Assembly: GCA_018064305.1 (NCBI GenBank)
Contig: JAGHVP010000143.1
Span: forward strand, 1 to 26,593
From: Candidatus Equibacterium intestinale
GTDB lineage: Bacteria; Bacteroidota; Bacteroidia; Bacteroidales; UBA932
Reading direction: 5' to 3'
DNA length: 26,593 nt
Of this stretch, positions 1-7,403 are shown one piece after another. The position numbers and the translations under genes are program-made. How positions within the stretch are numbered: position 1 is the stretch's first letter; every line of letters starts with the position of its first letter. The notes beneath the pieces were generated by a model, which had not been told where the DNA came from, searched no databases, and saw only the letters and a program-made list of their open reading frames with translations.

Positions 1-36
1 AAGATAACTCAAATAGATGGTTCGAGGAAATTTTTG

Positions 37-44
37 TATCTTTG
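37..44 (+). promoter_or_regulatory. Bacteroides-type -7 box upstream of putative small RNA
   Basis: The sequence TATCTTTG matches the Bacteroidota -7 consensus TAnnTTTG at all fixed positions. No convincing -33 TTTG lies 19-21 bases upstream, so this is a one-box match. Nothing that could be a protein gene follows before the terminator at 90-125, so if used it would drive a short non-coding transcript. Confidence 0.45.
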
Positions 45-50
45 CAGGTG

Positions 51-125
51 ACATAGCGGCAGAAATGCCGATGTGTTTAAAATTCGTCGGGTCCGGCTTC
101 AGCATTGATGTCCGGGCCTTTTTTT
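51..125 (+). ncRNA. Putative small structured RNA, about 75 nt
   Basis: Between the -7 box at 37-44 and a strong terminator lies a short stretch with two possible stems. The first pairs ACAT with ATGT and CGGC with GCCG (about 52-74). The second is the terminator stem GGTCCGG/CCGGGCC (90-96 with 112-118, one G-T wobble) followed by seven T. There is no sensible short reading frame. The 5' end is estimated from the promoter position. I do not recognise an RNA family. It could also be the tail of a transcript entering from outside the window. Confidence 0.35.
90..125 (+). terminator. Rho-independent terminator of the putative small RNA
   Basis: Seven-pair GC-rich stem (90-96 with 112-118, one wobble) closed by a 15-base loop and followed directly by TTTTTTT at 119-125. 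The T tract is only on the plus strand, so it acts on plus-strand transcripts. Confidence 0.65.
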
Positions 126-135
126 GTGGCGATTG

Positions 136-235
136 TTTTAGTACCAATTTAGTACCAAAAGACGAATGTTCTTGATATGAAAATGCCCCTCAGATATCTG
201 AGAGGCATTTTGTGGCGGTGCGGAAGGGACTGCGA
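136..235. repeat. Att-like module 1: GTACC repeats, hairpin and diverged tRNA-Asp 3' end
   Basis: Two TTTAGTACC units lie at 136-160, followed by a spacer containing CGAA and CTT, a hairpin at 180-211, and GCGGTGCGGA at 215-224, which is identical to 350-359 at the 3' end of tRNA-Asp. Read on the minus strand, about 20 bases here still resemble the tRNA T-arm and acceptor (TTCG, then TTCCGCACCG) with about three mismatches and one gap. The same order of parts recurs about 135 bases later. This is the layout expected after repeated integration at a tRNA 3' end, where each element leaves a partial tRNA copy. No integrase gene is present in the window. Confidence 0.5.
180..211 (-). terminator. 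Hairpin terminator of module 1
   Basis: AAAATGCC (180-187) pairs with GGCATTTT (204-211), and CTCAG (189-193) pairs with CTGAG (198-202), with one C/A mismatch between the two helices. The A and T runs at both ends let it terminate in either direction. It sits at the same place in module 1 as the tRNA-Asp terminator does in module 2. Confidence 0.55.
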
Positions 236-271
236 AAGGCGAAAATCTATAAAATGCCCTTCTGGCGAAGA

Positions 272-359
272 TTTTAGTACCATTTTAGTACCAAATCACG
301 AAATATCTTAAATGAAAATGCCCTGCAATTACTTGTAGGGCATTTTTAAGCGGTGCGGA
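272..359. repeat. Att-like module 2, joined to the intact tRNA-Asp
   Basis: Two further TTTAGTACC units at 272-295 are followed by CACGAA, ATGAAAATGCCC, a hairpin at 315-346 and GCGGTGCGGA at 350-359. These parts match module 1 (136-224) in order and spacing with an offset of about 135 bases, but the hairpin loops and inner stems differ. The stretch between the modules (236-271) shows nothing else I recognise. The paired short repeats could be arm-type binding sites of a tyrosine recombinase (inference). Confidence 0.5.
315..346 (-). terminator. Terminator of tRNA-Asp
   Basis: A perfect ten-pair stem, AAAATGCCCT (315-324) with AGGGCATTTT (337-346), lies four bases beyond the tRNA 3' end. On the minus strand it ends in TTTT followed by CATTT. 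The flanking A and T runs make it usable in both directions. Confidence 0.65.
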
Positions 360-425
360 CGAGGCTCGAACTCGCGACCCCCGGCGTGACAGGCCGGTAT
401 TCTAACCAAACTGAACTACCGCACC
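351..425 (-). tRNA. tRNA-Asp (anticodon GTC)
   Basis: On the minus strand the acceptor GGTGCGG (425-419) pairs with CCGCACC (358-352). The anticodon stem CCGGC/GCCGG closes the loop CTGTCAC with anticodon GTC. The T-arm carries TTCGAGC, and the D-arm has GTTCAGTTTGGTTAGAAT. The discriminator base is G (351), as expected for tRNA-Asp. CCA is not encoded. A full consensus promoter lies just upstream (447-477), and a terminator follows at 315-346. Its 3' end is the likely target of the integration scars at 136-359. Confidence 0.97.
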
Positions 426-446
426 TTTATTTCCCAAATGGGATTG

Positions 447-477
447 CAAATATAGAGCTATTATTTGAAATACCAAA
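447..477 (-). promoter_or_regulatory. Consensus promoter of tRNA-Asp
   Basis: On the minus strand TTTG (477-474), a 19-base spacer and TATATTTG (454-447) match the Bacteroides -33/-7 consensus TTTG-N19-TAnnTTTG exactly. This places the transcript start about 15 bases before the mature tRNA 5' end at 425. It is the clearest promoter in the window and supports the assignment to Bacteroidota. Confidence 0.8.
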
Positions 478-495
478 ATATCTGCAAGATTTTTA

Positions 496-1044
496 TCATT
501 TTTTTTCAATGATTTTTCTGAAGAAACTGAAGTGGACATTGCCATACTTGCGCTCTTTCACAAAACCAGGCTCATTATCAAAACTATACGCAGACGGATG
601 CTCCAGAACGAACAGTCCGTCGTCCGCCAGGAAACTGCTTCCTAAAATCTTTGCAGGCAGCGTATCGAGCCCCGCTATGGCGTATGGCGGGTCGGCAAAC
701 ACAAAATCGAAGCGCTTCGTGCATATTCCGATGAAGTCGAAAACATTGTGGTGAACCACCTGCATCCCCTTTATGCCAAGCGATGCGGCGGTCTTTTTGA
801 TGAAGCCGGCATTCACAGGATTCATCTCCACTGCCACAATATCCCTGCAGCCGCGCGACGCCGCCTCGTAGCTGATGCTTCCTGTGCCGGAGAACAGGTC
901 CAGCATCACAGCCTCTTCAAGATCCACCTCCCCCATCAGGACATTGAAAAGCCCTTCCTTCGCAAAGTCGGTGGTGGGCCTTGCATCATATTTTGCGGGA
1001 GGATTTATCATCTTCCCCTTCAATGTTCCTGAAATTATCCTCAT
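496..1044 (-). CDS. rsmD: 16S rRNA (guanine(966)-N(2))-methyltransferase RsmD
   Basis: RsmD transfers a methyl group from S-adenosylmethionine to N2 of G966 in 16S rRNA during small-subunit assembly in the cytoplasm. The 182-residue protein has the usual family length. It opens with MRIISGTLKG and a RPTTDFAKEGLFN block (22-34), has the SAM-binding motif LDLFSGTGS (48-56) with acidic E73 at the end of the next strand, and the catalytic DPPY at 118-121. It is the last gene of a minus-strand operon and overlaps the DUF3822 gene by four bases. The pairing of rsmD with a DUF3822 gene is common in Bacteroidales. The family assignment is secure; the exact target base is inferred from the family. Confidence 0.94.
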   Translation of the reverse strand: MRIISGTLKGKMINPPAKYDARPTTDFAKEGLFNVLMGEVDLEEAVMLDLFSGTGSISYEAASRGCRDIVAVEMNPVNAGFIKKTAASLGIKGMQVVHHNVFDFIGICTKRFDFVFADPPYAIAGLDTLPAKILGSSFLADDGLFVLEHPSAYSFDNEPGFVKERKYGNVHFSFFRKIIEKK

Positions 1045-1487
1045 GCCACTCTTTCTATACCTTGGAAATATTTGAAAAGCACCTCCTGCCAGGCATACTC
1101 CAGTTCACCCGAATAGCGCACCACTGTCTCTTCAGGAACAATGCCCGTCTGGTCGAGCGCCGCCATAAGGAAATACAGCGCAGTGGTGAAATCAGCCGCC
1201 TCGAAGCAGTTGGCCAGAAGAAGCTTTCCGTCACGGGCCACCACCAGCGACAGCGCCGTACCATCGTATTGCATCACTACTTTCTCCGACTCCGGAATAC
1301 ATGCCAGTGAGCCGGAAAGGCGGTACACAGCTGGAACGGAGTTGCAATAAACAAGAACTGCCCCGTATTCGGGCAGTTCTATATATCCAATAGTGTCGTC
1401 TTTCTCAAGATGTACCAGCTGAGACAACAACTTTGCAGGATCCGATGCGTCGAAGAACGCACGGGGTACCAGAGTGAATCTCTCCAC
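1041..1487 (-). CDS. Short DUF3822-family protein
   Basis: This 148-residue protein matches, by eye, the later part of the Bacteroidota DUF3822 family: a FTLVPRAFFD opening (4-13), an ELPEYGAVLVY strand, and a DGKLLLANCF block about two thirds along, followed by an ALYFLM helix and a SGEL turn. Usual members are roughly 250-280 residues, so the N-terminal lobe seems to be missing. It starts at GTG, overlapping the last base of the upstream stop codon. The upstream DNA codes for another protein in a different frame, so no longer start is available. Its function is unknown; the fold has been likened to an ATPase lobe, but no nucleotide site can be claimed here. Its place before rsmD supports the family call. 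Confidence 0.6.
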   Translation of the reverse strand: MERFTLVPRAFFDASDPAKLLSQLVHLEKDDTIGYIELPEYGAVLVYCNSVPAVYRLSGSLACIPESEKVVMQYDGTALSLVVARDGKLLLANCFEAADFTTALYFLMAALDQTGIVPEETVVRYSGELEYAWQEVLFKYFQGIERVA

Positions 1488-2095
1488 TACTCCCAGTTAC
1501 CGGCGTTGTTGTTAGGATTCTCGATGCTTCCAACCTGCAGGCCGGGGAAACGGTCGGTGTCGGTACGCTCGTGAATGAGGTTTACCACAAGCTGATGGTC
1601 CATTCCCTTGAGGAGTGACAAGTAGGGGACTTTTGCCTCGAACAGAGGGACATCCACGCCTGACACCTCTTTGATAAGAGCCTCCATGGAGATCTCATCA
1701 CCATCAGAGAAAGGTATATATTTGAGCTGGTCGGGATCAAAGTCGGGACGGTTCTTGAGCAGAGTGTCACGAACTGGAATCTGAATTGCCTCACGCTTTA
1801 CAAGACCCCTTGCCACTGCCACTGAATCGTCGGCAGAACCGATTGACTTGATGACAGTCATGTTACCATTTTTGTAGAACTCTACGAGAGTGTCAATCTC
1901 TGAAGCGAACTTACCGTTGACATTCTTGTAGGCAACCTGAAGGGTACGGATGTCTTTCAGTTTGACGATGGCAGCCTGTTCTCTTGCAGTCTGCTCCTTT
2001 TTGAATTTGACGGGTTTGTTGATTCCGCTGACAAGCAGGTAAGCCAGAAGAAGGATAATCAGCGGGAATACCACATAAGTGAGAACTTTTTTCAT
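1487..2095 (-). CDS. Membrane-anchored conserved protein of unknown function
   Basis: A 202-residue protein with one N-terminal membrane segment (about residues 4-24, rich in Leu, Ile and Val after MKK), with no cysteine lipobox, so it is probably anchored with its body in the periplasm. A short helical stretch (about 33-60: KKEQTAREQAAIVKLKDIRTLQ) follows, then a mixed, soluble domain and a polar Asn-rich end. The layout of a hydrophobic helix followed by an amphipathic helix recalls pseudopilin-like proteins, but no prepilin cleavage motif is visible, so I do not assign that. It is the first gene of the operon with the DUF3822 protein and rsmD. Its promoter is the consensus box at 2131-2138. 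Confidence 0.75.
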   Translation of the reverse strand: MKKVLTYVVFPLIILLLAYLLVSGINKPVKFKKEQTAREQAAIVKLKDIRTLQVAYKNVNGKFASEIDTLVEFYKNGNMTVIKSIGSADDSVAVARGLVKREAIQIPVRDTLLKNRPDFDPDQLKYIPFSDGDEISMEALIKEVSGVDVPLFEAKVPYLSLLKGMDHQLVVNLIHERTDTDRFPGLQVGSIENPNNNAGNWE

Positions 2096-2130
2096 AGTTA
2101 TAATAATGTTACTTTATTTCAATTAACTCA

Positions 2131-2161
2131 CAAATGTAAAAATAATATTTAGTGCTTGCAA
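2131..2161 (-). promoter_or_regulatory. Promoter of the DUF3822-rsmD operon
   Basis: On the minus strand TACATTTG (2138-2131) fits the TAnnTTTG -7 consensus exactly. A TTG at 2161-2159, inside the palindrome CTTGCAAG (2155-2162), sits 20 bases upstream as a partial -33 box. The leader to the ATG at 2095 would be about 25-30 bases. Confidence 0.6.
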
Positions 2162-2169
2162 GATATTTT

Positions 2170-2177
2170 TAAATTTG
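2170..2177 (+). promoter_or_regulatory. -7 box of the nrnA-FKBP operon
   Basis: TAAATTTG matches TAnnTTTG exactly. TTTA at 2148-2151, 18 bases upstream, is a weak -33 candidate. The expected transcript start lies near 2184-2190, which rules out the in-frame TTG at 2156 as the nrnA start and favours the ATG at 2207. Confidence 0.6.
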
Positions 2178-2206
2178 CAGTCAAAACGGAGCAAAAGCAG
2201 TACGAT

Positions 2207-3226
2207 ATGAGGACATTCATTAATGAGGAGAAGTTTTCGGAACTGACAGGGAGCGCGGCCTTCATCACGCTTGTGGGCCATCTGAACCCCGACGGAGATG
2301 CCATCGGATCGCTGTCCGGCATGTACCACTACCTGTCTGCCAGAGGGAAGCAGGCTGCAATCGTGCTGAACAACCCGCTGCCAGACAACTTCGGTTTCCT
2401 CACCGCAGGTCTGCCCATCTTCTATTACGATGACGCGCCGGAGAAATGCATCGAAGCGGTGCGCAGGGCCGACCTCATCATCTGCCAGGACATGAGCGCC
2501 CCGTCACGTGCCGGCGACATTTCAGCAGAGATAGAGAATGCATCCTGCCCGAAAATCCTGATCGACCACCACCTCAACCCAGCTGTCGAATGGTTCGACA
2601 CCGTAATTTCCGACACCGAGGTCTCGTCTGCCAGCGAGCTGGTGCTGCTCACCCTCCTAAAGCAGGAAGATGTAGTCCAGGATGTGCAGAAGCTTCCACT
2701 CGAGTGCGCAACCGCCCTGCTCACAGGCATTCTCACCGACACCAACAACTTCTCCAATTCGGTCTTCCCCACCACATACGATGCGGCAAAACTGCTGCTG
2801 CAGCGCGGCGCCGACCGTGATTTCATCTACCGCGAGGTGTTCTGCTCTTTTTCAGAGCAGAGGATGAGGCTGATGGGCTACCTGCTGAGCGAGAATATGA
2901 GATATATGCCGGAATACGGCACCGCATACTTCACTTTGAGCAAAAATGACAAGAAAAACTTTTCTTTTTTGCGTGGAGATAGCGAAGGTTTTGTAAATTT
3001 ACCGCTTGCAATAAAAAATGTGAGCCTCACCGCCCTTTTCACAGAAGACGACGGATTTGTGAAAGTGTCGCTCCGCTCGAAAGGAGATGTGGATGTGAAT
3101 GAGTTCTCACACAGGTATTGCAACGGAGGCGGCCACAAGAATGCTGCCGGCGGCAGGGTTTATCTTCCTTTTGAAGAGATTCCCTCCTATTTTGAAAAAT
3201 GTATTGGCGAGTTTTTTGCGCGATGA
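2207..3226 (+). CDS. nrnA: DHH/DHHA1 phosphoesterase, NrnA-type oligoribonuclease/pAp phosphatase
   Basis: NrnA-type enzymes degrade very short RNAs to mononucleotides and many also remove the 3' phosphate from pAp. They act in the cytoplasm with Mn2+. The 339-residue protein has the family's usual length and order: the N-terminal motif GHLNPDGDAIGS (24-35), the name-giving DHH (120-122), and the C-terminal DHHA1 substrate loop GGGHKNAAGG from residue 307. The ATG at 2207 is chosen because a -7 box at 2170-2177 lies inside the longer reading frame that begins with TTG. The stop overlaps the start of the next gene (ATGA), showing tight coupling to an FKBP lipoprotein. Whether it acts on pAp as well as on oligoribonucleotides cannot be read from the sequence. 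Confidence 0.9.
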   Translation: MRTFINEEKFSELTGSAAFITLVGHLNPDGDAIGSLSGMYHYLSARGKQAAIVLNNPLPDNFGFLTAGLPIFYYDDAPEKCIEAVRRADLIICQDMSAPSRAGDISAEIENASCPKILIDHHLNPAVEWFDTVISDTEVSSASELVLLTLLKQEDVVQDVQKLPLECATALLTGILTDTNNFSNSVFPTTYDAAKLLLQRGADRDFIYREVFCSFSEQRMRLMGYLLSENMRYMPEYGTAYFTLSKNDKKNFSFLRGDSEGFVNLPLAIKNVSLTALFTEDDGFVKVSLRSKGDVDVNEFSHRYCNGGGHKNAAGGRVYLPFEEIPSYFEKCIGEFFAR

Positions 3227-3702
3227 AGAAGTTTGCTTTCATACTGATGTCACTGATGTTCCTGGCCGCCACGCTCTGCAGCTGCAACGAGTCGTTCAAG
3301 AACGCCGCGATATCGCAGGAAGAAAAGATAGACGCATTCCTTGAGAAGAATTACAAGGATTCCCTGGTGGTTTTCAACCAGGGGGTCAACAGAATTGTAA
3401 AATTCCCCGGAATCGAGGGTCTGGTGGCCCGCACCGGCGACAAGGTCAGGTTTACCTACCTTGCATACACATTCAGCACAGATATAGGAACAGCCCCTTT
3501 TGCCAGCGGAGAATACACAGCCACCATCGGCAAGGGTGAAGTCATCAAAGGGCTCGACCTCGGTCTTGACGGCATGCAGCTGGGCGAAGAGTCCTACATC
3601 CTCTTCTCCTGCGCGTATGGATTCGACAAACCTGTTGCCGGCATGCAGAAAGTGGCCGCATACGCATATTACGTGAAACTGTTAGCAATTAATGAAGAAT
3701 AG
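3223..3702 (+). CDS. FKBP-type peptidyl-prolyl isomerase lipoprotein (GldI-like)
   Basis: A 159-residue protein with a lipoprotein signal (MKKFAFILMSLMFL..., lipobox LCSC with Cys about residue 24) and one FKBP domain. The domain is seen in GDKVRFTYLAYTF, then IGKGEVIKGLDLGLDGMQLG, the most conserved FKBP block, and CAYGFD near the end. It would help fold proteins in the periplasm by isomerising Xaa-Pro bonds. The start at 3223 gives a normal signal peptide and an ATGA overlap with nrnA. A longer frame adds only eight residues in front of it. Small FKBP lipoproteins of this kind include GldI of gliding Bacteroidota, but nothing else for gliding is present here, so GldI is a likeness and not a claim. 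Confidence 0.85.
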   Translation: MKKFAFILMSLMFLAATLCSCNESFKNAAISQEEKIDAFLEKNYKDSLVVFNQGVNRIVKFPGIEGLVARTGDKVRFTYLAYTFSTDIGTAPFASGEYTATIGKGEVIKGLDLGLDGMQLGEESYILFSCAYGFDKPVAGMQKVAAYAYYVKLLAINEE

Positions 3703-4738
3703 AATGAAATTATTCAGGATCAACATACTGGCACTTGCCGCAGTCCTTCTGTCAACCCTTTCCTGCGCGCGCTACGAAACCGAAGACAACATCTCGGCAC
3801 AGAAGCGCATCCGCGACGCATGGATGAGGGTAAACCTCGGGAAAGAGCTCGAGGCCAATGAAAACGGTCTTTATGTGATTGACCAGAAAGTCGGCAGCGG
3901 CCGTGAGATCGGTGACAGTTCATACTGTCTTATCGAATACACTGCACGCGACTTCGAAGGGAACTACACCACCTACACAAGCGCCGAAATCGCAAAGATC
4001 CTTGGCAAATACAGAGACACTCTATACTACTCTCCGCAAATCGTCCACTTCGGTCATTTCGAGATGTACACACCTGTCGAGAACTACTTAAGGTCTCTCA
4101 GGGAAGGCGGATACGCCCACTTCATACTTCCTCCCGAGCAGTCTGTGTACAACTATCCCAAAGAGTGGAAGTCTTACTATGCAGCATACGGCAAGGATAG
4201 CGACACTCCGTCACTCTCAGAAAACTGCATCTACGAAGTCAATGTCGTGAAGGTGTTCGACGATGTACGCGAATACGAAATAGAGCAGCTTGAAGACTAC
4301 GCGGCAAAGAACTTCAACGGAGTGGATTCTATAAGCCGCGGCTTCTATATGGTCAAGCTCAAGGAGATGCCGGCAGAAGATTCGATTACAGACAACAAGT
4401 CTGTCAAGGTCAAATACATAGGCAAGCTTCTGGACGGTTTCTGCTTCGACACCAACATCCAGGACACAGCCAAGGTCTACGGACGCTACAAAGCCAACAA
4501 GAAGTATTCTGACCTTTCTGTCACCTATCATCCCAACGGATACACACTCGGTACAGATGGAGAGAAGACCTACAGCAACGAGGTCATCCAGGGCTTTGCC
4601 ATGGCAGTAGGCCGCATGAGGTACGGCGAGAAGGCCATCGCCTTCTTCTGCTCAGACCTCGCATACGGTTCCAAGTCATCCAAGGTCTACCCCGCCTACT
4701 CCCCGATGTGCTTCTACATCGAGGTGGTGAAGGAATAA
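3692..4738 (+). CDS. Two-domain FKBP-like lipoprotein
   Basis: A 348-residue secreted lipoprotein. The signal sequence ends in STLSC, a relaxed lipobox of the sort seen in Bacteroidota. Two FKBP-like units follow. The first (about 50-195) has QKVGSGREIGDSSYCLIEYTARDFEGN and a later SLREGGYAHFILP block. The second (about 205-348) has SVKVKYIGKLLDGFCFDTN, VIQGFAMAVGRMRYGEKAIAFF and AYGS, with an insert between. The start overlaps the end of the preceding FKBP gene by 11 bases; the in-frame ATG at 3704 would avoid the overlap and still leave a full signal. It resembles the lipoproteins that follow nrnA in other Bacteroidales. Isomerase activity is inferred. It meets the CotH gene tail to tail with only three bases between stops and no visible terminator. 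Confidence 0.8.
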   Translation: MKNRMKLFRINILALAAVLLSTLSCARYETEDNISAQKRIRDAWMRVNLGKELEANENGLYVIDQKVGSGREIGDSSYCLIEYTARDFEGNYTTYTSAEIAKILGKYRDTLYYSPQIVHFGHFEMYTPVENYLRSLREGGYAHFILPPEQSVYNYPKEWKSYYAAYGKDSDTPSLSENCIYEVNVVKVFDDVREYEIEQLEDYAAKNFNGVDSISRGFYMVKLKEMPAEDSITDNKSVKVKYIGKLLDGFCFDTNIQDTAKVYGRYKANKKYSDLSVTYHPNGYTLGTDGEKTYSNEVIQGFAMAVGRMRYGEKAIAFFCSDLAYGSKSSKVYPAYSPMCFYIEVVKE

Positions 4739-4741
4739 CTG

Positions 4742-6760
4742 TTACAGATTATTATCCAGCCAGTGGATGCGCTGGGTGGTGAACCGGGTCAGATATTTGA
4801 CCTCCGACTCATACGTAGTGCGGCTCGCATATCCATCTGGATTTGCCCATACATATTCTCCAAGTATCGGCCACTTTTTGAAATTCAGGCGTGAATCAAA
4901 ACTCATGACTGCCGCCATGGCAGGGATGGTGTCTGTGATGTATGCATCCAGAGCCGGCTTGGTCTCATCCCAGCGGTCACGTACTTTCTGCGCGAATTCG
5001 GGATCTTCGAAGAGCCTTGATATCCACGCCGCCTTCTTGATCCAGAAACCTCTGGGCTTGTCGTTGTCGTTATAGTTGACATTGCCGAACCCGATGTCGA
5101 AGTCCCAGCTGGGTCCCATGTGGATAAGACTGTCGGCTGGGTCGTAGTACATATACACGCTGGTATGGAAGATAGCGTCGTTGTTCTTTGAGAGTTCGCT
5201 GATGATATACCAGTCCACAAACGAATCCACGTCTATGAAATTAGAGTAATGGCTGCGGCCGGTTGTGAATTTGCTTGAGTAGATGGCATCTTCCACTGAC
5301 TGTATCTTCCTTTGGACATACTGCCGGTATTCTTCTGGGATTTCGTCACCATCGGGGTCACAGAGTGCGAATTCCACCCAGTGAGTGGACCTGAATGTGA
5401 ACTCCTGGTCACAGCGGGCATCAACCTCCATCAGGAAACCGTATTGTGGCAGTTCCTCAACCGAAGGGCAGTCTTTGATATCGGGGATGTCCACCCTCTT
5501 GCTGCCTATTCGCGGAGTCTCTGTCACACAATAGATGCCCTGGTACTCTCCGTTCATGAACATGTGTGTCTGCTGTGTGCGGGGGTTCCAGTCAAGGTTG
5601 GTGTATATGTCACGCCCCATATTGTAGGCGATCTGGTTGCGGATGAGTGTCTTGTCGCAGTAGTTTGCCACCAGTGCGAAAGACTTGTGCTTCTTGAGAC
5701 CGGCGAACTTGGCCTTTTCAGGAAGTTTCAGAGTGAACGAGTGCTTCGGCATGTTCCACCAGCTGGAATTGCCTCGCCCCTTCATCATGCAGTTCTGGTA
5801 GCTCTTCACTGTGCTGTCCATCTCGAAGAAACCTGCCTTTATATTGTCGGTGTAGTCATCACGCGAAAAATCGGTTGTGGGTGTCTCTATCACAAGGAGG
5901 GGGATTTTTGTGGCGCACACTGTATAATCCTTCTTGTCGCCGTTTTCCGCCACTACAGTCAGGGTCACAGGATCGGTGAAATCGATCTTGCTGTAGCTGG
6001 GGCTCACAGAAGAGCCCTGGTAAAGCACGTCACTTCCGTTTGCCACCTTGTATGACAGTGTAAGTTCTGTAACATCTGCATCTTCAGGAACCTGGATATA
6101 GAAAGTGTTGTCAAGCACAAATAGATGCTTATGTCCGTTAAGTGCGAAGTATTTGACACCCACACCGTTTACAGGTGCAAGTTCGAACGGTGTCGATGTG
6201 TCCATCTTGAAATCGAACGAACTGCCGTCGTCCATTGTAATGAAAAGCTGGCCTGAATAGTCGTCGACCACAACAGACCAGACCTTTGCCCCGGAGGGGA
6301 CTGTCCTGCCTGTAATGAACTGGCCTGCAATGGCAAGCGGCCGCCCATAATTATGCACCCTTATCACATAATTGTCATTCTGGTTCACCAGGACACGTAT
6401 GAAGGACCCTCCGACGGAACCGTCCATCCCGGAAGTGGTGACAGGGTTCTTTTCTGCATCGGTCACCAGGGTATATGATTCTCCGCCGTCAACCGAACAC
6501 ATCCAGTATCCGGCCTCGTCCGTAGCATAGAGCGGTGTGACCGCCTCTTTCTTGTTCTCTACAGTGGTAGCGGTACCGTCGGTGAATGTTATTGTCCACC
6601 CGCGGCCCGCATCGATTGTAGAGACATTCTGCACCACCTTCCCATTTTTGAAGGCCGCCTCCAGTTCTTTGTATTTCGATGGTTTGTCAATGCCATCCTG
6701 GCAGGCGGCAAGCACCATACCCAGAAGAAGCACAACAGCCAGTTTCAGTCCTGATTTCAT
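4742..6760 (-). CDS. CotH-kinase-fold lipoprotein with DUF4988-like N-terminus
   Basis: A 672-residue lipoprotein (signal MKSGLKLAVVLLLGMV, lipobox LAAC). Residues about 45-110 carry a GWTITFTDG...GYW...DGG pattern like DUF4988. A beta-rich region (about 200-290) ends in a cadherin-like strand set (DPVTLTVVAENGDKKDYTV). The CotH domain begins near GRGNSSWWNMPKHSF (about 328) and runs through NYCDKTLIRNQIAY, MNGEYQGIYCVTE and SELSKNNDA to WDFDIGFGN (about 551), the conserved acidic motif that binds metal and nucleotide in CotH kinases. Known CotH proteins phosphorylate spore-coat proteins; targets in Bacteroidota are not known. It is the last gene of the minus-strand run from 12938 and is a distant relative of the tandem pair at 19998-23818. 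Confidence 0.88.
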   Translation of the reverse strand: MKSGLKLAVVLLLGMVLAACQDGIDKPSKYKELEAAFKNGKVVQNVSTIDAGRGWTITFTDGTATTVENKKEAVTPLYATDEAGYWMCSVDGGESYTLVTDAEKNPVTTSGMDGSVGGSFIRVLVNQNDNYVIRVHNYGRPLAIAGQFITGRTVPSGAKVWSVVVDDYSGQLFITMDDGSSFDFKMDTSTPFELAPVNGVGVKYFALNGHKHLFVLDNTFYIQVPEDADVTELTLSYKVANGSDVLYQGSSVSPSYSKIDFTDPVTLTVVAENGDKKDYTVCATKIPLLVIETPTTDFSRDDYTDNIKAGFFEMDSTVKSYQNCMMKGRGNSSWWNMPKHSFTLKLPEKAKFAGLKKHKSFALVANYCDKTLIRNQIAYNMGRDIYTNLDWNPRTQQTHMFMNGEYQGIYCVTETPRIGSKRVDIPDIKDCPSVEELPQYGFLMEVDARCDQEFTFRSTHWVEFALCDPDGDEIPEEYRQYVQRKIQSVEDAIYSSKFTTGRSHYSNFIDVDSFVDWYIISELSKNNDAIFHTSVYMYYDPADSLIHMGPSWDFDIGFGNVNYNDNDKPRGFWIKKAAWISRLFEDPEFAQKVRDRWDETKPALDAYITDTIPAMAAVMSFDSRLNFKKWPILGEYVWANPDGYASRTTYESEVKYLTRFTTQRIHWLDNNL

Positions 6761-6800
6761 TTATTTACGCTAAAAACTCATATAAAGATACAAATAATTT

Positions 6801-7394
6801 TCAGAATCTGACACTCATTCCTACTCCGGGAGCAAGATTGAGACCACCGGCTGATGCACTGCCGGCTGCGGGTGATCCCGGGCCGTTGAATGTCACCACC
6901 GTCGGGAGGATGGTGATTGTGGTTTTTACGCCGGTATCTGGGCCGAGCCCGACAGAAGAATTGTGCACCTCAAGTATCCTGTCTATCTTTTTGTTTGCAA
7001 TAGGAAGGATTATGGCACCGGTAAGCGCAGTTGCAGCTCCGATACCGAGAATGATATAGTTAGCCCTGTTGAACTCGTATCCGCCCAATGTGCAGTACAG
7101 CAGTTCGACCAGGCCGTAACCAGCCGCATAACCGATGCCGTCGCCTATGAGTTGTAGTCCAAGGTCATGGTTTCTGAAAGCCCTCTTGATGGCAATGAAT
7201 TCCTCTGCCGGAAGCCCTGCCTGGATCTCTTCGTACGTAAGGCAGCGCGACTCTCCTTCCAGTGCGCCGATTTCAACCACTTCACCTTTCTCGCGCACCC
7301 AGCCTCCGGGCAGTCTGCTGTTGTCATTTCTGGTCTGGGCCATTGCCGCGCCGCACACAAGCAGCGCCACCGCCAATACAAGTATTCTTTTCAT
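6801..7394 (-). CDS. Secreted protein of unknown function with a glycine-rich membrane-like segment
   Basis: A 197-residue protein with a standard signal peptide (MKRILVLAVALLVCGAAMAQ, cleavage after AMA). A conserved-looking stretch, EEIQAGLPAEEFIAIKRAFRNHDLG, precedes two glycine- and isoleucine-rich segments (about 83-105 and 115-135) that could be short hydrophobic helices or membrane strands. The end GVGMSVRF finishes in Phe, as outer-membrane beta strands often do, but the protein is short for a barrel. I do not recognise the family. It lies nine bases after menA and 40 bases before the CotH gene on the same strand. No enzyme motif is visible. Confidence 0.65.
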   Translation of the reverse strand: MKRILVLAVALLVCGAAMAQTRNDNSRLPGGWVREKGEVVEIGALEGESRCLTYEEIQAGLPAEEFIAIKRAFRNHDLGLQLIGDGIGYAAGYGLVELLYCTLGGYEFNRANYIILGIGAATALTGAIILPIANKKIDRILEVHNSSVGLGPDTGVKTTITILPTVVTFNGPGSPAAGSASAGGLNLAPGVGMSVRF

Positions 7395-7403
7395 CTTTCT
7401 AAT